64,000 nucleotides of DNA from UBA4636 sp963650915 (GCA_963650915.1 CAVJMJ010000002.1:62001-126000), one strand, 5' to 3'. Shown: positions 9,269 to 18,475, counted from the stretch's first letter. The notes: a model not told the origin generated them from the letters alone. Numbers and translations: made by a program.

Positions 9269-11119
9269 TTATTCGAAAAATCTCGGATTGTCCAAATTAA
9301 GATATTTAATAATAAAGTACACGGGAACGTTCAAAATAACGACAGTCGGGTACAAAACGTATCTTAATAGTTGAGCGGTATTTGAAAAATCGACTTCGGC
9401 TAAAATGCAAAATACTATGGTAATAAGTACCAAATTTAACATTATTACTATGCACAGTTCGATAACCGACTTCAACGTCGATATAGACGCAACCTTGCGT
9501 TTGGGGTAAACGAAATAGGTTATAAGCGCAGAAAGAGGAAATAGACCTACAATGCCCGCAAATACTATGTAAGGCGTTTTGTCGAGTTTTGCCGCCCCCG
9601 AGGTAAAATAAGCCAAAAGTGCGACTTCTATAAGAACGAAAGCGTAAAAAATCAAACTCGAAACGGCAATAAGTTTATTTAAAAGAATGGAATTAACCTT
9701 CTTTTTAATTATACCGCTTGAAACATTGACTTTAAAGCCTTCCATTTTCGCAAGAGACTGAATGTCCGAAAAATCGTATCCGTCGGTCTTGACGATAGAA
9801 ACTTCCGGCTCGCGTTTAGGTTCGGTTTTAGAAGGCTCTTGAGGCTTGGGTTCGGCTTTTTTAGGTTGCCTCGGTTGAGGAATCTGTTGCCTATATTGAT
9901 TTTCAGACTTTTGTTGAGCGTCTTTATCTTCGTAATTTCGTTTATCATCGACGTTTTCGTCGGTAAAATAACTCTTGATATCCGTGCCTTGAACGTAAAC
10001 GACTTCACGAGGCTTTTCGTCAACAGGTTGTTTTTTGTTTTGTTGATGAAAAATCTTTTGCAAAACAGACCTGTAATCGTGCGAAACCGTCGTTTCTCCG
10101 TTATAAAAATCGTCTTCGTCTTCGTTATAAACGGTAGCGGTTATAGGCGGTTTTTCTTCGTTCTCAGGCTTAAATTTCGAAACATTACGCTCTATATTAT
10201 CGTTATGAGTATCTTCGACAGACGATTCTTTAGTTTCGGTCGTAGTGGAGGACGTAACGGTCGCTTCGTCGTTTTTAGCGTCGTTTTTGTCTGTTTCGAT
10301 ACTTATTTCGGTAACCTTTTCTTTAACGTCGGTAGTCTCTTTTGCGGGTTCGACTCTAACTTCTTCTTTTTGTGAATTATCTTTACCGTTAACGCCGTCA
10401 TCGAAACCTATAAGGGTAAATAAGTCGTACAATTCCGGCGAATCGGCTTGTCTTGAACGATAAGCGTCCGTTTGTTTTTTAGTAGGAGTCGGCTTATCGT
10501 GCGGTTCGACGTTTGAAGGGGCTTCGGTAGTTTGTGTTTTAGCATTTTGCTGTTCGGTTTTTGCCGTAATATCGCTAAAACTTATGATTTTGACGTTTTC
10601 ATCCGAAATAACAGTTGTTTCTGTAGACTTATTTTGATTTTCGTCGATAGCGGGTGTTTGTTGAGTTTTTGTATCGTCGGAAGATAAGAAATCTTTTAAA
10701 GCCTTATCGATATCGAATGCTTCTTGAACGGGTTCGGATTTTTCAGAAGCTTTCTTCTTTTCTTCAGCCTTTATTTTAGGCTTTTCCGGCGTTTCCAGTA
10801 ATATGTTAACGACGGAACGCGATATTTCCCATTTATCCTTGTTATCGTCGATATAACTTTTACCTTTTTCAGTAAGCTGAAAAAACTTGCGTCTGACACC
10901 GTCGTCGGGACTCGTGGCTCTATATTCGGTAACGTATCCTTGTTTGACGATTCTTTGCAAGCAACTATAGAACGTTCCTTGTTTAAGCTCAAATTTGCCG
11001 TCGGAACGCTCTTCGATTTCATCACGTATTTGATTTGTATGTTTGTCCTCGTTAACGAGCGATAATAAAATTATCGTATCAAGATGACCGCGAAAAATCT
11101 CGCTGGGAATAACATCCAT
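9269..11119 (-). CDS. PadR-type regulator fused to a four-helix membrane domain
   Basis: The protein has 616 residues in three parts. Residues 1-110 are a PadR winged helix: IFRGHLDTIILLSL, then the HTH region with QGTFYSCLQRI and a wing ending VRRKFFQLTEKG. Residues 115-475 are low-complexity, rich in Lys, Glu, Thr, Gln and Pro, and look disordered. Residues 475-616 hold four hydrophobic segments, at about 482-505, 515-537, 553-574 and 585-605. Ordinary PadR proteins have 110-180 residues and sense ligands in the cytoplasm. This one appears tethered to the membrane, so it may couple a membrane signal to transcription. It has its own consensus promoter and terminator and no co-transcribed target. 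The ligand and target genes are unknown. Confidence 0.75.
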   Translation of the reverse strand: MDVIPSEIFRGHLDTIILLSLVNEDKHTNQIRDEIEERSDGKFELKQGTFYSCLQRIVKQGYVTEYRATSPDDGVRRKFFQLTEKGKSYIDDNKDKWEISRSVVNILLETPEKPKIKAEEKKKASEKSEPVQEAFDIDKALKDFLSSDDTKTQQTPAIDENQNKSTETTVISDENVKIISFSDITAKTEQQNAKTQTTEAPSNVEPHDKPTPTKKQTDAYRSRQADSPELYDLFTLIGFDDGVNGKDNSQKEEVRVEPAKETTDVKEKVTEISIETDKNDAKNDEATVTSSTTTETKESSVEDTHNDNIERNVSKFKPENEEKPPITATVYNEDEDDFYNGETTVSHDYRSVLQKIFHQQNKKQPVDEKPREVVYVQGTDIKSYFTDENVDDKRNYEDKDAQQKSENQYRQQIPQPRQPKKAEPKPQEPSKTEPKREPEVSIVKTDGYDFSDIQSLAKMEGFKVNVSSGIIKKKVNSILLNKLIAVSSLIFYAFVLIEVALLAYFTSGAAKLDKTPYIVFAGIVGLFPLSALITYFVYPKRKVASISTLKSVIELCIVIMLNLVLITIVFCILAEVDFSNTAQLLRYVLYPTVVILNVPVYFIIKYLNLDNPRFFE

Positions 11120-11133
11120 AAAAACATCGAAAT

Positions 11134-11181
11134 CCTTTGTATAATTAAATAAATTATAACATTATTATATAGCGATGTCAA
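11134..11181 (-). promoter_or_regulatory. SigA-type promoter of the PadR-fusion gene
   Basis: On the minus strand TTGACA (11176-11181) and TATAAT (11153-11158) are separated by exactly 17 bases, a perfect vegetative consensus. A ribosome site AAAGGA (11133-11138) follows before the ATG at 11119, with a rather long 13-base spacing. Confidence 0.85.
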
Positions 11182-11436
11182 TATTGTTTGATTGATTTTA
11201 TCGATTAATGTCGAACTTTTTTTTAAATAAACTTATTTTTAAGGATTAAATTCATATTAATAGTCGTTATTTTTAATTGATTCTGTCAGAATTCATTTTA
11301 AAATTAACGGTAAATTTTTCGTTATTTATAATGGTAAGTAATTTTCGTCGTTTATAATAATCTTTAAAAATCAACTTATAATCTACGATTTTCGGAAAAA
11401 TTATCGAAAATATTACGTTTGGCTTATTATAGTCTT

Positions 11437-11470
11437 AACTATGCGTAAAACCTGTGTTTTACGCATAGTT
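11437..11470. repeat. Perfect 15-bp inverted repeat between divergent genes
   Basis: AACTATGCGTAAAAC (11437-11451) and its exact complement (11456-11470) flank the four-base loop CTGT. It lies 22 bases upstream of the recombinase promoter, between two divergently transcribed genes, so it cannot be the terminator of either neighbour. It could be an operator for the PadR-type regulator or for the recombinase, or a cruciform-forming site. The rest of the 440-bp gap is AT-rich and otherwise featureless apart from the two promoters. Confidence 0.85.
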
Positions 11471-11491
11471 GAAAATCACTCGCCTAATCGT

Positions 11492-11520
11492 TTGACTAAA
11501 CGAAAAATTTGTTTTATAAT
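11492..11520 (+). promoter_or_regulatory. SigA-type promoter of the tyrosine recombinase gene
   Basis: TTGACT (11492-11497), a 17-base gap, then TATAAT (11515-11520), 40 bases before the start codon. The preceding 15-bp inverted repeat could hold a regulator next to this promoter. Confidence 0.8.
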
Positions 11521-11560
11521 AAATTCGTAACAAAAATTTATATGATTTTCGGTTTTGTTT

Positions 11561-12610
11561 ATGGCTAAATTTAACGACGACTACTTTACACAAAGGAAGA
11601 TCGATGCGATTACAAAATTAAATAAGGCACTCGTAGATATGCCCGAATTCATGCACGATTATTTTTTGGGAATCGAAACGAGGACGTCCCCCCTTACCCG
11701 ACTAAATTATTGTATGGATTTAGCCATATTTTTTGATTTTATATCGAATAAATACTCCGTTCCCGTTAAACAAATCGACTATAAAACTCTCGATACGATA
11801 ACTGCCTTCGATATCGAGCAATTTTTAAGTTATATTACGAGTTTTGATTATAACGGTGAGCACCACACCTGCGACGAAAAGGCAAAAGCGCGTAAATTAG
11901 CCTCTATTCGTTCCATGTATAAGTATTTTTTCAACAAGAATTTAATTGTCGCAAATACCGCCGCAAAAGTCGCTACTCCAAAACTTCACGAAAAAGAAAT
12001 CATAAGACTTGAAAACGACGAAATATCTAACATGTTATTTTCAGCCGAAACGGGTGCAGGTCTTACAAAACATCAACTCGCCTATCAAAAAAACACCCAA
12101 GTGCGAGACGTTTGCCTTCTTACCCTTTTTTTGGGAACGGGCATACGTATAAGCGAACTCGTCGGGTTAAACGTCGGCGATATATTTTTAGACAATAACA
12201 GTTTCGTCGTAACAAGAAAGGGCGGAAATCGCGCAATATTATATTACACCGACGAAGTAAAGCAAGAGCTTGTACGCTGGCTTAAAGTAAGAGAGCAAAT
12301 CCCTGGACTAAAAAAAGACGAGCAAGCATTGTTCGTTTCGCTTAAATTAAAGAGAATAAGCGTAAGAGCCGTACAGGATTTAGTGAAAAAATATGCAAAA
12401 ATAGTATCCCCTTTAAAGCATATAACGCCACACAAGCTACGTAGTACGTTCGGTACGAAATTATATCGAGAAACGGGAGATATTTACGTCGTGGCGGACT
12501 ATCTCGGGCATAAAGATATCAATACTACAAAACGTCATTATGCCGCTATGAGTGAAGATATTCGTAAAAAAGCCATTAAAACAATAAAACTAAAAGACGA
12601 TGACAAGTAA
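11561..12610 (+). CDS. Tyrosine recombinase, XerC/XerD-like
   Basis: The protein has 349 residues. An N-terminal SAM-like DNA-binding domain (about 1-140) precedes a complete catalytic domain: R196 in GTGIRISELVGLN, K220, H291 and R294 in HKLRST, H317 in LGHKDINTTKRHY, and the nucleophile Y327. The family cuts and rejoins DNA through a phosphotyrosine link; Xer members resolve chromosome dimers at dif. ATG 11561 is chosen over an in-frame TTG at 11555. There are no phage or transposon genes nearby, and the gene sits next to hflX, so a housekeeping Xer role is more likely than an integrase role. It is slightly longer than XerC/D (about 300). Confidence 0.85.
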   Translation: MAKFNDDYFTQRKIDAITKLNKALVDMPEFMHDYFLGIETRTSPLTRLNYCMDLAIFFDFISNKYSVPVKQIDYKTLDTITAFDIEQFLSYITSFDYNGEHHTCDEKAKARKLASIRSMYKYFFNKNLIVANTAAKVATPKLHEKEIIRLENDEISNMLFSAETGAGLTKHQLAYQKNTQVRDVCLLTLFLGTGIRISELVGLNVGDIFLDNNSFVVTRKGGNRAILYYTDEVKQELVRWLKVREQIPGLKKDEQALFVSLKLKRISVRAVQDLVKKYAKIVSPLKHITPHKLRSTFGTKLYRETGDIYVVADYLGHKDINTTKRHYAAMSEDIRKKAIKTIKLKDDDK

Positions 12611-12631
12611 TATTACGTTAATCGTAATATT
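12609..12631. repeat. Small hairpin after the recombinase gene
   Basis: AATATTACG / CGTAATATT forms a perfect 9-bp stem with loop TTAAT, and begins inside the recombinase stop codon. No T-run follows on the plus strand, so it is a weak terminator candidate or a transcript-stabilising hairpin before hflX. Confidence 0.55.
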
Positions 12632-12660
12632 ACCGAAAATACTTGATTATATAAGCGATT

Positions 12661-13701
12661 ATGCAAAATATTCTGATTATCGAACCCCTTTTTGACGGTG
12701 ATGATTACAATGAAAAGATTGATGAAATAACCGCCCTTTGCGATTCCGCAGGCGCAAACGTTTGCGCTAACGTATCGCAAGTTATAAAAACTATAACCCC
12801 TGCTACTTTTATAGGTAAAGGAAAGGCAGAAAGCATAAAGGCAATCATTGCAGATAAAAATGTAGATTTATGCGTTTTTGACGGTGAATTATCCCCTTCT
12901 CAAACCCTTAACTTATCCGATATTATAGGCGCACCAGTTATCACGAGAACCAATTTGATACTCGATATTTTTGCCCGACGAGCAAAAAGTTCGGAAGGTA
13001 AAATTTTAGTCGAGCTTGCTCAGCTAAAATATATCTACCCTCGCCTGAAAGGCAGGGGCGACAGTATGTCCCGTTTAGGTGCCGGCATCGGAACAAGAGG
13101 TCCCGGCGAAACGAAACTCGAAACAGACAGAAGGCATATAAGGGCAAGAATTTTATCTCTTGAAAATTCACTCGAGCAAATCAGAACAAGGAGAAATTCC
13201 GAATACCTAAGACGAAAAAAGAACCGTGTAAAAACAGTCGTACTGGTCGGTTATACCAACGTCGGAAAATCGACTTTGTTAAATCTCTTGTGTAAATCGT
13301 CGGATCTTGCAACTGACAGACTTTTTGCGACACTCGATACTTCCTCAAAACGTGCTTTTATTAACGGATTTTCTGTCGTTTTCGTCGATACCGTCGGCTT
13401 TATTAAAGATTTGCCGGACGATTTGTTGGAAGCATTTAAATCAACCCTTGAATGCGTACGCGAAGCCGACCTGATTTTAAACGTTTCCGACGCAACCAAA
13501 AACTGGAAGGAACAGTTTTCGGTAACCGAAGATTTATTAAAAAAATTCGACCATACAGCCGAAATTATCGAAGTACTGAATAAATGCGACTTACTCTTAG
13601 ACGATTTCGTGCCGGATAGCATTATTAAAATTTCCGCCCTAAAAAAGCAAGGCATCGATAAACTATTAAATACGGTCATCGTTAAACTCGGTTTAAAATA
13701 A
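12661..13701 (+). CDS. hflX: GTPase HflX
   Basis: This 346-residue protein is a ribosome-associated GTPase that splits stalled or stress-inactivated 70S ribosomes. The N-terminal domain includes ATFIGKGKAE and the signature GRGDSMSRLGAGIGTRGPGE followed by TKLETDRR. The G domain has the P-loop GYTNVGKST, DTVGFIKDLP and NKCD. It is at the shorter end of the family and lacks a long C-terminal extension. It lies 50 bases downstream of the recombinase gene and ends well before a strong bidirectional terminator. Confidence 0.96.
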   Translation: MQNILIIEPLFDGDDYNEKIDEITALCDSAGANVCANVSQVIKTITPATFIGKGKAESIKAIIADKNVDLCVFDGELSPSQTLNLSDIIGAPVITRTNLILDIFARRAKSSEGKILVELAQLKYIYPRLKGRGDSMSRLGAGIGTRGPGETKLETDRRHIRARILSLENSLEQIRTRRNSEYLRRKKNRVKTVVLVGYTNVGKSTLLNLLCKSSDLATDRLFATLDTSSKRAFINGFSVVFVDTVGFIKDLPDDLLEAFKSTLECVREADLILNVSDATKNWKEQFSVTEDLLKKFDHTAEIIEVLNKCDLLLDDFVPDSIIKISALKKQGIDKLLNTVIVKLGLK

Positions 13702-13825
13702 ACGAATTTTATATTCTATTAAGTAATTCGTGGCTGACTTTTCAATTTTAAATTATATATGCCATGCCCAAGCCATACATACCAAGCCATGTCATAAACA
13801 GAATAATACAATTACATACCGTAAT

Positions 13826-13872
13826 TAAGCATATAAAAAAGTCCGATATAGTCGGGCTTTTTTATATGCTTA
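13826..13872. terminator. Bidirectional terminator hflX / kinase gene
   Basis: A stem of about 20 bp (TAAGCATATAAAAAAGTCCG paired with its complement, one G-T wobble) encloses a TATA-type loop, with six T on either strand within the arms. It separates the convergent hflX and phosphotransferase genes. The preceding stretch 13755-13800 holds a short direct repeat CCAAGCCAT. Confidence 0.85.
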
Positions 13873-13976
13873 AATTTTATATAATCATTATGTATGCTAA
13901 AAAATATACTAAGAATATAAACTAAAAATCAAAATTCAATGTGCAAAAAAAATTACAAATAACTATAAATTTCTAT

Positions 13977-15062
13977 CTATAAATTTTTGCCGATAATATC
14001 TTTAAGCGAATTCAATTTGTTTTCAATTTTTTGTGCCAAAACTATTTGATTCTCTGCCCTGTTTAAGTTCTGGCATTCATACGAACAATTAAAGTACAAA
14101 TCGCCGTCAAGATAATCCTTTAAAAACCTCGAAGCAAGTTCTAACGTCATAATATAAGGCGCAATATACAGCGTATTTATTTCTTCATCGGATAAAGTAG
14201 TGGCTGAAATCGACAAAAATCCTTTTGAAAATGCATTGAATTTTGCTAAATCGAAGTCGATTTTTGTAAAATCGACTTCATCTTCATTCGCCGTCGAACA
14301 AATCGACCTACAACCGTCACCGAAGTCGTATGCTACAAGACCGCACATTACGGTATCGAGATCGATAACCGTAAGTGCTTTTTTACTGAATTTATCAAAT
14401 AAAACGTTGTTGGATTTTGTATCGTTATGAGTTACCCTTAAACATAGTGAGCCGTTAACTATTCTCGACGTAAAATATGAGGCGTAATCTTTTCTTGATT
14501 TTAAATATTCAATTTGTCTTACGACGTTATCTTTTCGATTTTTTTCTGCTTTTTCGTATGAAATAAATAAATCGTTAAAACGTTTTTCTGTATCGTGAAA
14601 GTTTTCAATGGTATTAAACAAACTTTTTGCGTCAAAGTCGTTTAAATACAGTTGAAATCTTCCGAAAGCCTTCCCTGCTTCTTCGACAACCGATAAATCG
14701 TCCGTTTCGTTAAACGTCAACGAATCGTCGACGTATTTATAAACGCGCCAATATTCCCCTTTTCTGTCTATGTAGTAAGACAACCCGTTTTTAGCGGGAA
14801 TAAATTCGAGAACACGTCTAAATTTATCGGGCATATTGACTTTCCGCCTTATATGATTGGTTACGTCAATTACGTTTTTCATAAGTTTTTGCGGATTTTT
14901 GAAAACGTAAGAGTTTATTTTTTGTAAAACGTATTTTTTGCGACCCGATGAACATTCGTTAATGACGAGATATGTCTTATTGATGTTACCTGCGGTAAGT
15001 TTTTTATATTTGGTAAAAATTCCTTTCGTTTTAAAATTTGCGATAATATCGCTTATTTTCAT
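13977..15062 (-). CDS. Phosphotransferase, N-acetylhexosamine 1-kinase-like
   Basis: The 361-residue protein belongs to the aminoglycoside-phosphotransferase/choline-kinase fold. The catalytic loop reads THNDTKSNNVLFD, with the Asp base and Asn metal ligand, and the second metal site is VIDLDTVMCG with YDFGD after it. This pattern (HNDTKxNN and IDLDTVM) is that of N-acetylhexosamine 1-kinases such as NahK, which phosphorylate GlcNAc or GalNAc at C1. The N-terminal ATP-lobe has NKTYLV and KYVLQKIN. No NahK partner genes (LNB phosphorylase, epimerase) lie next to it, so the sugar substrate is uncertain. Its transcript ends at the shared terminator. Confidence 0.72.
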   Translation of the reverse strand: MKISDIIANFKTKGIFTKYKKLTAGNINKTYLVINECSSGRKKYVLQKINSYVFKNPQKLMKNVIDVTNHIRRKVNMPDKFRRVLEFIPAKNGLSYYIDRKGEYWRVYKYVDDSLTFNETDDLSVVEEAGKAFGRFQLYLNDFDAKSLFNTIENFHDTEKRFNDLFISYEKAEKNRKDNVVRQIEYLKSRKDYASYFTSRIVNGSLCLRVTHNDTKSNNVLFDKFSKKALTVIDLDTVMCGLVAYDFGDGCRSICSTANEDEVDFTKIDFDLAKFNAFSKGFLSISATTLSDEEINTLYIAPYIMTLELASRFLKDYLDGDLYFNCSYECQNLNRAENQIVLAQKIENKLNSLKDIIGKNL

Positions 15063-15305
15063 AATATATACCGTAAAACACGTTATATACTATGGAATTA
15101 AAGGATATTTTGACAAAAGCCTAAGTTTTATCGCCTTCACGGCTTCCGTTAATACGAGTTAGACGACTATTTTTAAATTAGTAATTCAATTTTAAAAAAC
15201 TCGGTTAAGTTGTTGTTTAATTCGCTTGTATTTATAAAAAGGTTTTTATAAAAAACATATGATTTTTAAGACTAAATCGGTCATTCTTGCATTTTCACGA
15301 TAACG
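15063..15305. other. Intergenic region without a recognised gene
   Basis: This AT-rich stretch lies between the phosphotransferase start and the dnaJ terminator. It contains a GGTTTTTATAAAAA-type inverted run near 15240 and no convincing reading frame or RNA. It should contain the promoter of the phosphotransferase gene, but I could not identify one confidently. Confidence 0.5.
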
Positions 15306-15334
15306 AAAAACCCTGCGGATAAAATTCCGCAGGG
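15306..15334 (-). terminator. Terminator of the hrcA-grpE-dnaK-dnaJ operon
   Basis: CCCTGCGGA / TCCGCAGGG is a perfect 9-bp stem with a six-base loop (15311-15334). On the minus strand it is followed by a run of five T (15306-15310), 30 bases after the dnaJ stop. Confidence 0.85.
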
Positions 15335-15363
15335 CAAATATATAAAACAGATATTTAAAACAA

Positions 15364-16521
15364 TTATTTATCCGAATAAGGATTTACACCGTAAAGCGAT
15401 TGAACGTTTGTTTTATACTCGTTCATTTTTGACGTTTGTTTTACGTCGATGTCGTTATCGAAGTCGCTAATCGCCGATTTTTGACTACGGCTGAGTTTAG
15501 TAGGAACCTCGATAAACACTTTAACGTAAAGGTTACCTATTCCGTACTTAGATACGATACCCTTACCGCGAATCATGAATTCCTTACCGTTTTGAGTTCC
15601 TTCGGGAATCGCCAATTCGTAGGTTTTATCGAGCGTAGGTACTTGTACCTTTCCGCCGAGACAAGCCGTTTTAAACGAAATGGGAAGATCTATGAATAAA
15701 TCGAAGCCTTTACGTTTAAACAATTTGTGGTCGAGGACTTTAAACTCGACGATGAGGTTCCCCGATTCACCGCCGTTCGGCGAGGCATTGCCGTAACCGC
15801 GTTTGGTTATATAACTGCCGTTGTCGGCACCTGCGGGAATATCGATGGTAAAAGTCGTATTGGTCGTTTTGTAACCTTTACCGCCACAATCGGGGCATTT
15901 TTCGACGATAATCTTACCTAACCCACCGCATTTAGGGCAAGTAACGATTCTGACCGTCTTAAAGAAACCACCGCCGACGGCTTGTTGAACCTGTCCCGTA
16001 CCTTTACAATTATCGCAAGTAGTATACTTTGTTCCGTCCTTTGCGCCCGTGCCTTTGCAAGAAGAGCAAGGCTCATTCCTTTTATAACTTATTTCCTTTT
16101 TGCAACCTTTTGCTGCATCCATAAAGGAAAGCGTAACGGTAAGTCCGATGTCCGTACCCGGGCGTTTAGCCGATCCTCTCGTCGAGGACGAACCGCCACC
16201 CGTAAACTGACTGAAAATATCGCCGAAAATATCGGAGAACCCGCCAAAACCGCTGAAACCGCCCTCGCCCGACGAATAAGTTCCGCCGGCACCTGCTCTT
16301 GCAAACGGATTTTCGAGTTCGTAGTCGTACTGCTCACGCTTTTTAGGATCCGATAAAACTTCGTTGGCTTCGTTTATTTCTTTAAACTTAGCGGCAACGG
16401 TTTCGTCGTTTGGATGTAAATCGGGATGGTATTGCTTTACTAATTTTCTGTATTGAGCTTTAATTTCCTCTTGCGTGGCTTTTTTATCGACGCCGAGAAT
16501 TTCGTAATAGTTTTTAGCCAT
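15364..16521 (-). CDS. dnaJ: Chaperone protein DnaJ
   Basis: This is a full-length type I DnaJ of 385 residues, the J-domain co-chaperone that stimulates DnaK. The J domain (1-70) has the HPD motif in KQYHPDLHPND. A Gly/Phe-rich segment (about 72-125) follows. Four CxxCxGxG-type zinc repeats start at CSSCKGTGAKDG, and a C-terminal substrate domain ends the protein. It is the last gene of the heat-shock operon and is preceded by a perfect 10-bp hairpin just before its ribosome site. Confidence 0.97.
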   Translation of the reverse strand: MAKNYYEILGVDKKATQEEIKAQYRKLVKQYHPDLHPNDETVAAKFKEINEANEVLSDPKKREQYDYELENPFARAGAGGTYSSGEGGFSGFGGFSDIFGDIFSQFTGGGSSSTRGSAKRPGTDIGLTVTLSFMDAAKGCKKEISYKRNEPCSSCKGTGAKDGTKYTTCDNCKGTGQVQQAVGGGFFKTVRIVTCPKCGGLGKIIVEKCPDCGGKGYKTTNTTFTIDIPAGADNGSYITKRGYGNASPNGGESGNLIVEFKVLDHKLFKRKGFDLFIDLPISFKTACLGGKVQVPTLDKTYELAIPEGTQNGKEFMIRGKGIVSKYGIGNLYVKVFIEVPTKLSRSQKSAISDFDNDIDVKQTSKMNEYKTNVQSLYGVNPYSDK

Positions 16522-16533
16522 AATTACACCTTA

Positions 16534-16563
16534 TTCGGTGGCGCGAAGTATCACGCCACCGAA
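16534..16563 (-). promoter_or_regulatory. Hairpin in the dnaK-dnaJ intergenic leader
   Basis: TTCGGTGGCG / CGCCACCGAA is a perfect 10-bp stem with a 10-base loop in the 73-bp gap. There is no T-run; on the mRNA it is followed directly by the AAGGTG ribosome site of dnaJ. It is more likely an mRNA processing/stability element or a modulator of DnaJ translation than a terminator. Confidence 0.6.
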
Positions 16564-16594
16564 CGATTTACCTTAAATATGATTTGCCGAGCGA

Positions 16595-18403
16595 TTAGTT
16601 TTGATGGAATTCGGTATCTCCGTTATCGGTCGATTGTCCGTTTGCGCCTTGTTGAGCGTTTTCTTGAGCGGCTTGCTGATAAATTTTAGCAAACACGCCT
16701 TGTGCTTCCGTCGAAAGTTTTTCGTTGGCTGATTTAATTCTGTCTGCGTCGTCGCTTGCCAAATCTTCCTTGGCCGATTTAATTGCTTCTTCGAGTTTAG
16801 CCTTGTCTTCTTCGGAAACTTTGTCACCGTTTTCGCGCAAAGTTTTTTCAATCGAAAAGATTAAACCGTCGAGTTGGTTTTTGTTGTCTACCGCTTCTTT
16901 ACGTTTCTTGTCTTCTGCTTCGTACTGTTCGGCTTCTTTTACCGCACGGTCGATATCGGCATCCGAAAGGTTTGTCGAAGAAGTAATGGTTATATCAGTA
17001 GATTTGTTCGTGCCGAGGTCTTTTGCGGAAACGTGAACTATACCGTTTGCGTCGATATCGAAAGTAACTTCGATTTGAGGAACTCCTCTCGGAGCAGGCA
17101 TAATGCCGGTTAAATCGAATCTACCGAGGGTCTTGTTGTCCTTGGCAAACTGTCTTTCACCTTGTAAAACGTGAATGTTGACTTCGGGTTGGTTATCAAC
17201 CGCCGTAGAGAATATCTGAGATTTCTTTACGGGGATTGTAGTGTTACGTTCGATAAGTTTTGTAAATACACCGCCCAAAGTTTCGATACCGAGTGAAAGC
17301 GGGGTTACGTCGAGAAGTAAAACGTCTTTAACTTCACCCGATAATACACCGCCTTGAATGGCAGCACCGATTGCAACGCATTCGTCGGGGTTAATTCCCT
17401 TGAAGGGTTCTTTACCGGTAATCTTTCTTACAGTGTCGACAACTGCGGGGATTCTCGTCGAACCGCCGACCAAAATAACTTTTTCGATATCGTTAAAGGT
17501 CAAACCCGCATCCTTCATTGCTTTGTTCAAAGGCTCGACGGTTGCTTGAACGAGGTCTGCCGTTAACGCGTCGAATTTCTGACGAGTAAGTGTTTCGTCA
17601 AGGTGTTTTGCTTCACTGCCGACTGCCGTAATGAACGGGATATTGATATTGGTTGAAGTAAGAGTAGAAAGTTCGATTTTTGCCTTTTCTGCGGCTTCTT
17701 TAAGCCTTTGCATTGCAAGTTTGTCGGTTGAAAGGTCGATACCCTCTTTCGACTTGAACTGTTCTACGAGGTAGTCTATAATCTTTTTATCGAAGTCGTC
17801 ACCGCCGAGCATGCAGTTGCCGTTCGTAGCTAAAACTTCGAATACGCCGTCGCCGATATCCATAATGGAAACATCGAAGGTACCACCGCCAAGGTCGTAA
17901 ATTATAACCTTGTGCGAAGATTTATCTTTATCGAGCCCGTAAGCAAGTGCGGCTGCCGTAGGTTCGTTTATAACACGAAGTACGTTTAAACCGGCGATTT
18001 TACCTGCGTCCTTAGTTGCTTGACGCTGACTGTCCGTAAAGTATGCAGGGCAAGTAATTACGGCGTCTTTTACGGGTTCGCCGAGATAGGCTTCGGCATC
18101 TTTTTTAAGTTTGGAAAGAATCATTGCAGAAATTTCCTGCGGGCTATATTGCTTATCGTCAATGGTTACCTTGTAATCGGAACCCATATGACGTTTAATG
18201 GAAATAACCGTTCTTTCGGGGTTAGCAACGGCTTGACGTTTTGCTATTTGACCGACGAGTCTTTGACCGTCTTTTTGAAAACCTACTACGGAAGGAGTAG
18301 TTCTCGAACCTTCCGAGTTTGCGATTACAACGGGTTCGTTACCTTCCATAACGGCAACGCACGAGTTGGTTGTACCTAAATCTATACCTATAACTTTTGA
18401 CAT
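16595..18403 (-). CDS. dnaK: Molecular chaperone DnaK (Hsp70)
   Basis: This is the 602-residue Hsp70, the ATP-driven folding chaperone. The nucleotide-binding domain begins IGIDLGTTNSCVAVMEG, with IINEPTAAALAYG-type and DLGGGTFDVS motifs. The substrate-binding domain includes LLLDVTPLSLGIETLGG, and the C-terminal lid ends with a Gln/Asn-rich tail. An AAGGAG site precedes the ATG. It lies between grpE and dnaJ as in most Bacillota. Confidence 0.98.
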   Translation of the reverse strand: MSKVIGIDLGTTNSCVAVMEGNEPVVIANSEGSRTTPSVVGFQKDGQRLVGQIAKRQAVANPERTVISIKRHMGSDYKVTIDDKQYSPQEISAMILSKLKKDAEAYLGEPVKDAVITCPAYFTDSQRQATKDAGKIAGLNVLRVINEPTAAALAYGLDKDKSSHKVIIYDLGGGTFDVSIMDIGDGVFEVLATNGNCMLGGDDFDKKIIDYLVEQFKSKEGIDLSTDKLAMQRLKEAAEKAKIELSTLTSTNINIPFITAVGSEAKHLDETLTRQKFDALTADLVQATVEPLNKAMKDAGLTFNDIEKVILVGGSTRIPAVVDTVRKITGKEPFKGINPDECVAIGAAIQGGVLSGEVKDVLLLDVTPLSLGIETLGGVFTKLIERNTTIPVKKSQIFSTAVDNQPEVNIHVLQGERQFAKDNKTLGRFDLTGIMPAPRGVPQIEVTFDIDANGIVHVSAKDLGTNKSTDITITSSTNLSDADIDRAVKEAEQYEAEDKKRKEAVDNKNQLDGLIFSIEKTLRENGDKVSEEDKAKLEEAIKSAKEDLASDDADRIKSANEKLSTEAQGVFAKIYQQAAQENAQQGANGQSTDNGDTEFHQN

Positions 18404-18475
18404 AATATTATCTCCTTAAAAATTTATTTTCGAAATTGAATTTTATATAATAAAACAATCATGGTGAAGCGGTTA

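Noticed and set aside
9839..10375. Open frame of 178 codons on the plus strand
   Set aside because: It lies antisense to the low-complexity linker of the PadR fusion and has no recognisable protein features or ribosome site.
11561..12610. Phage or transposon integrase
   Set aside because: No phage, conjugation or transposition genes, no tRNA target and no attachment repeats are nearby; a Xer-like housekeeping role is simpler.
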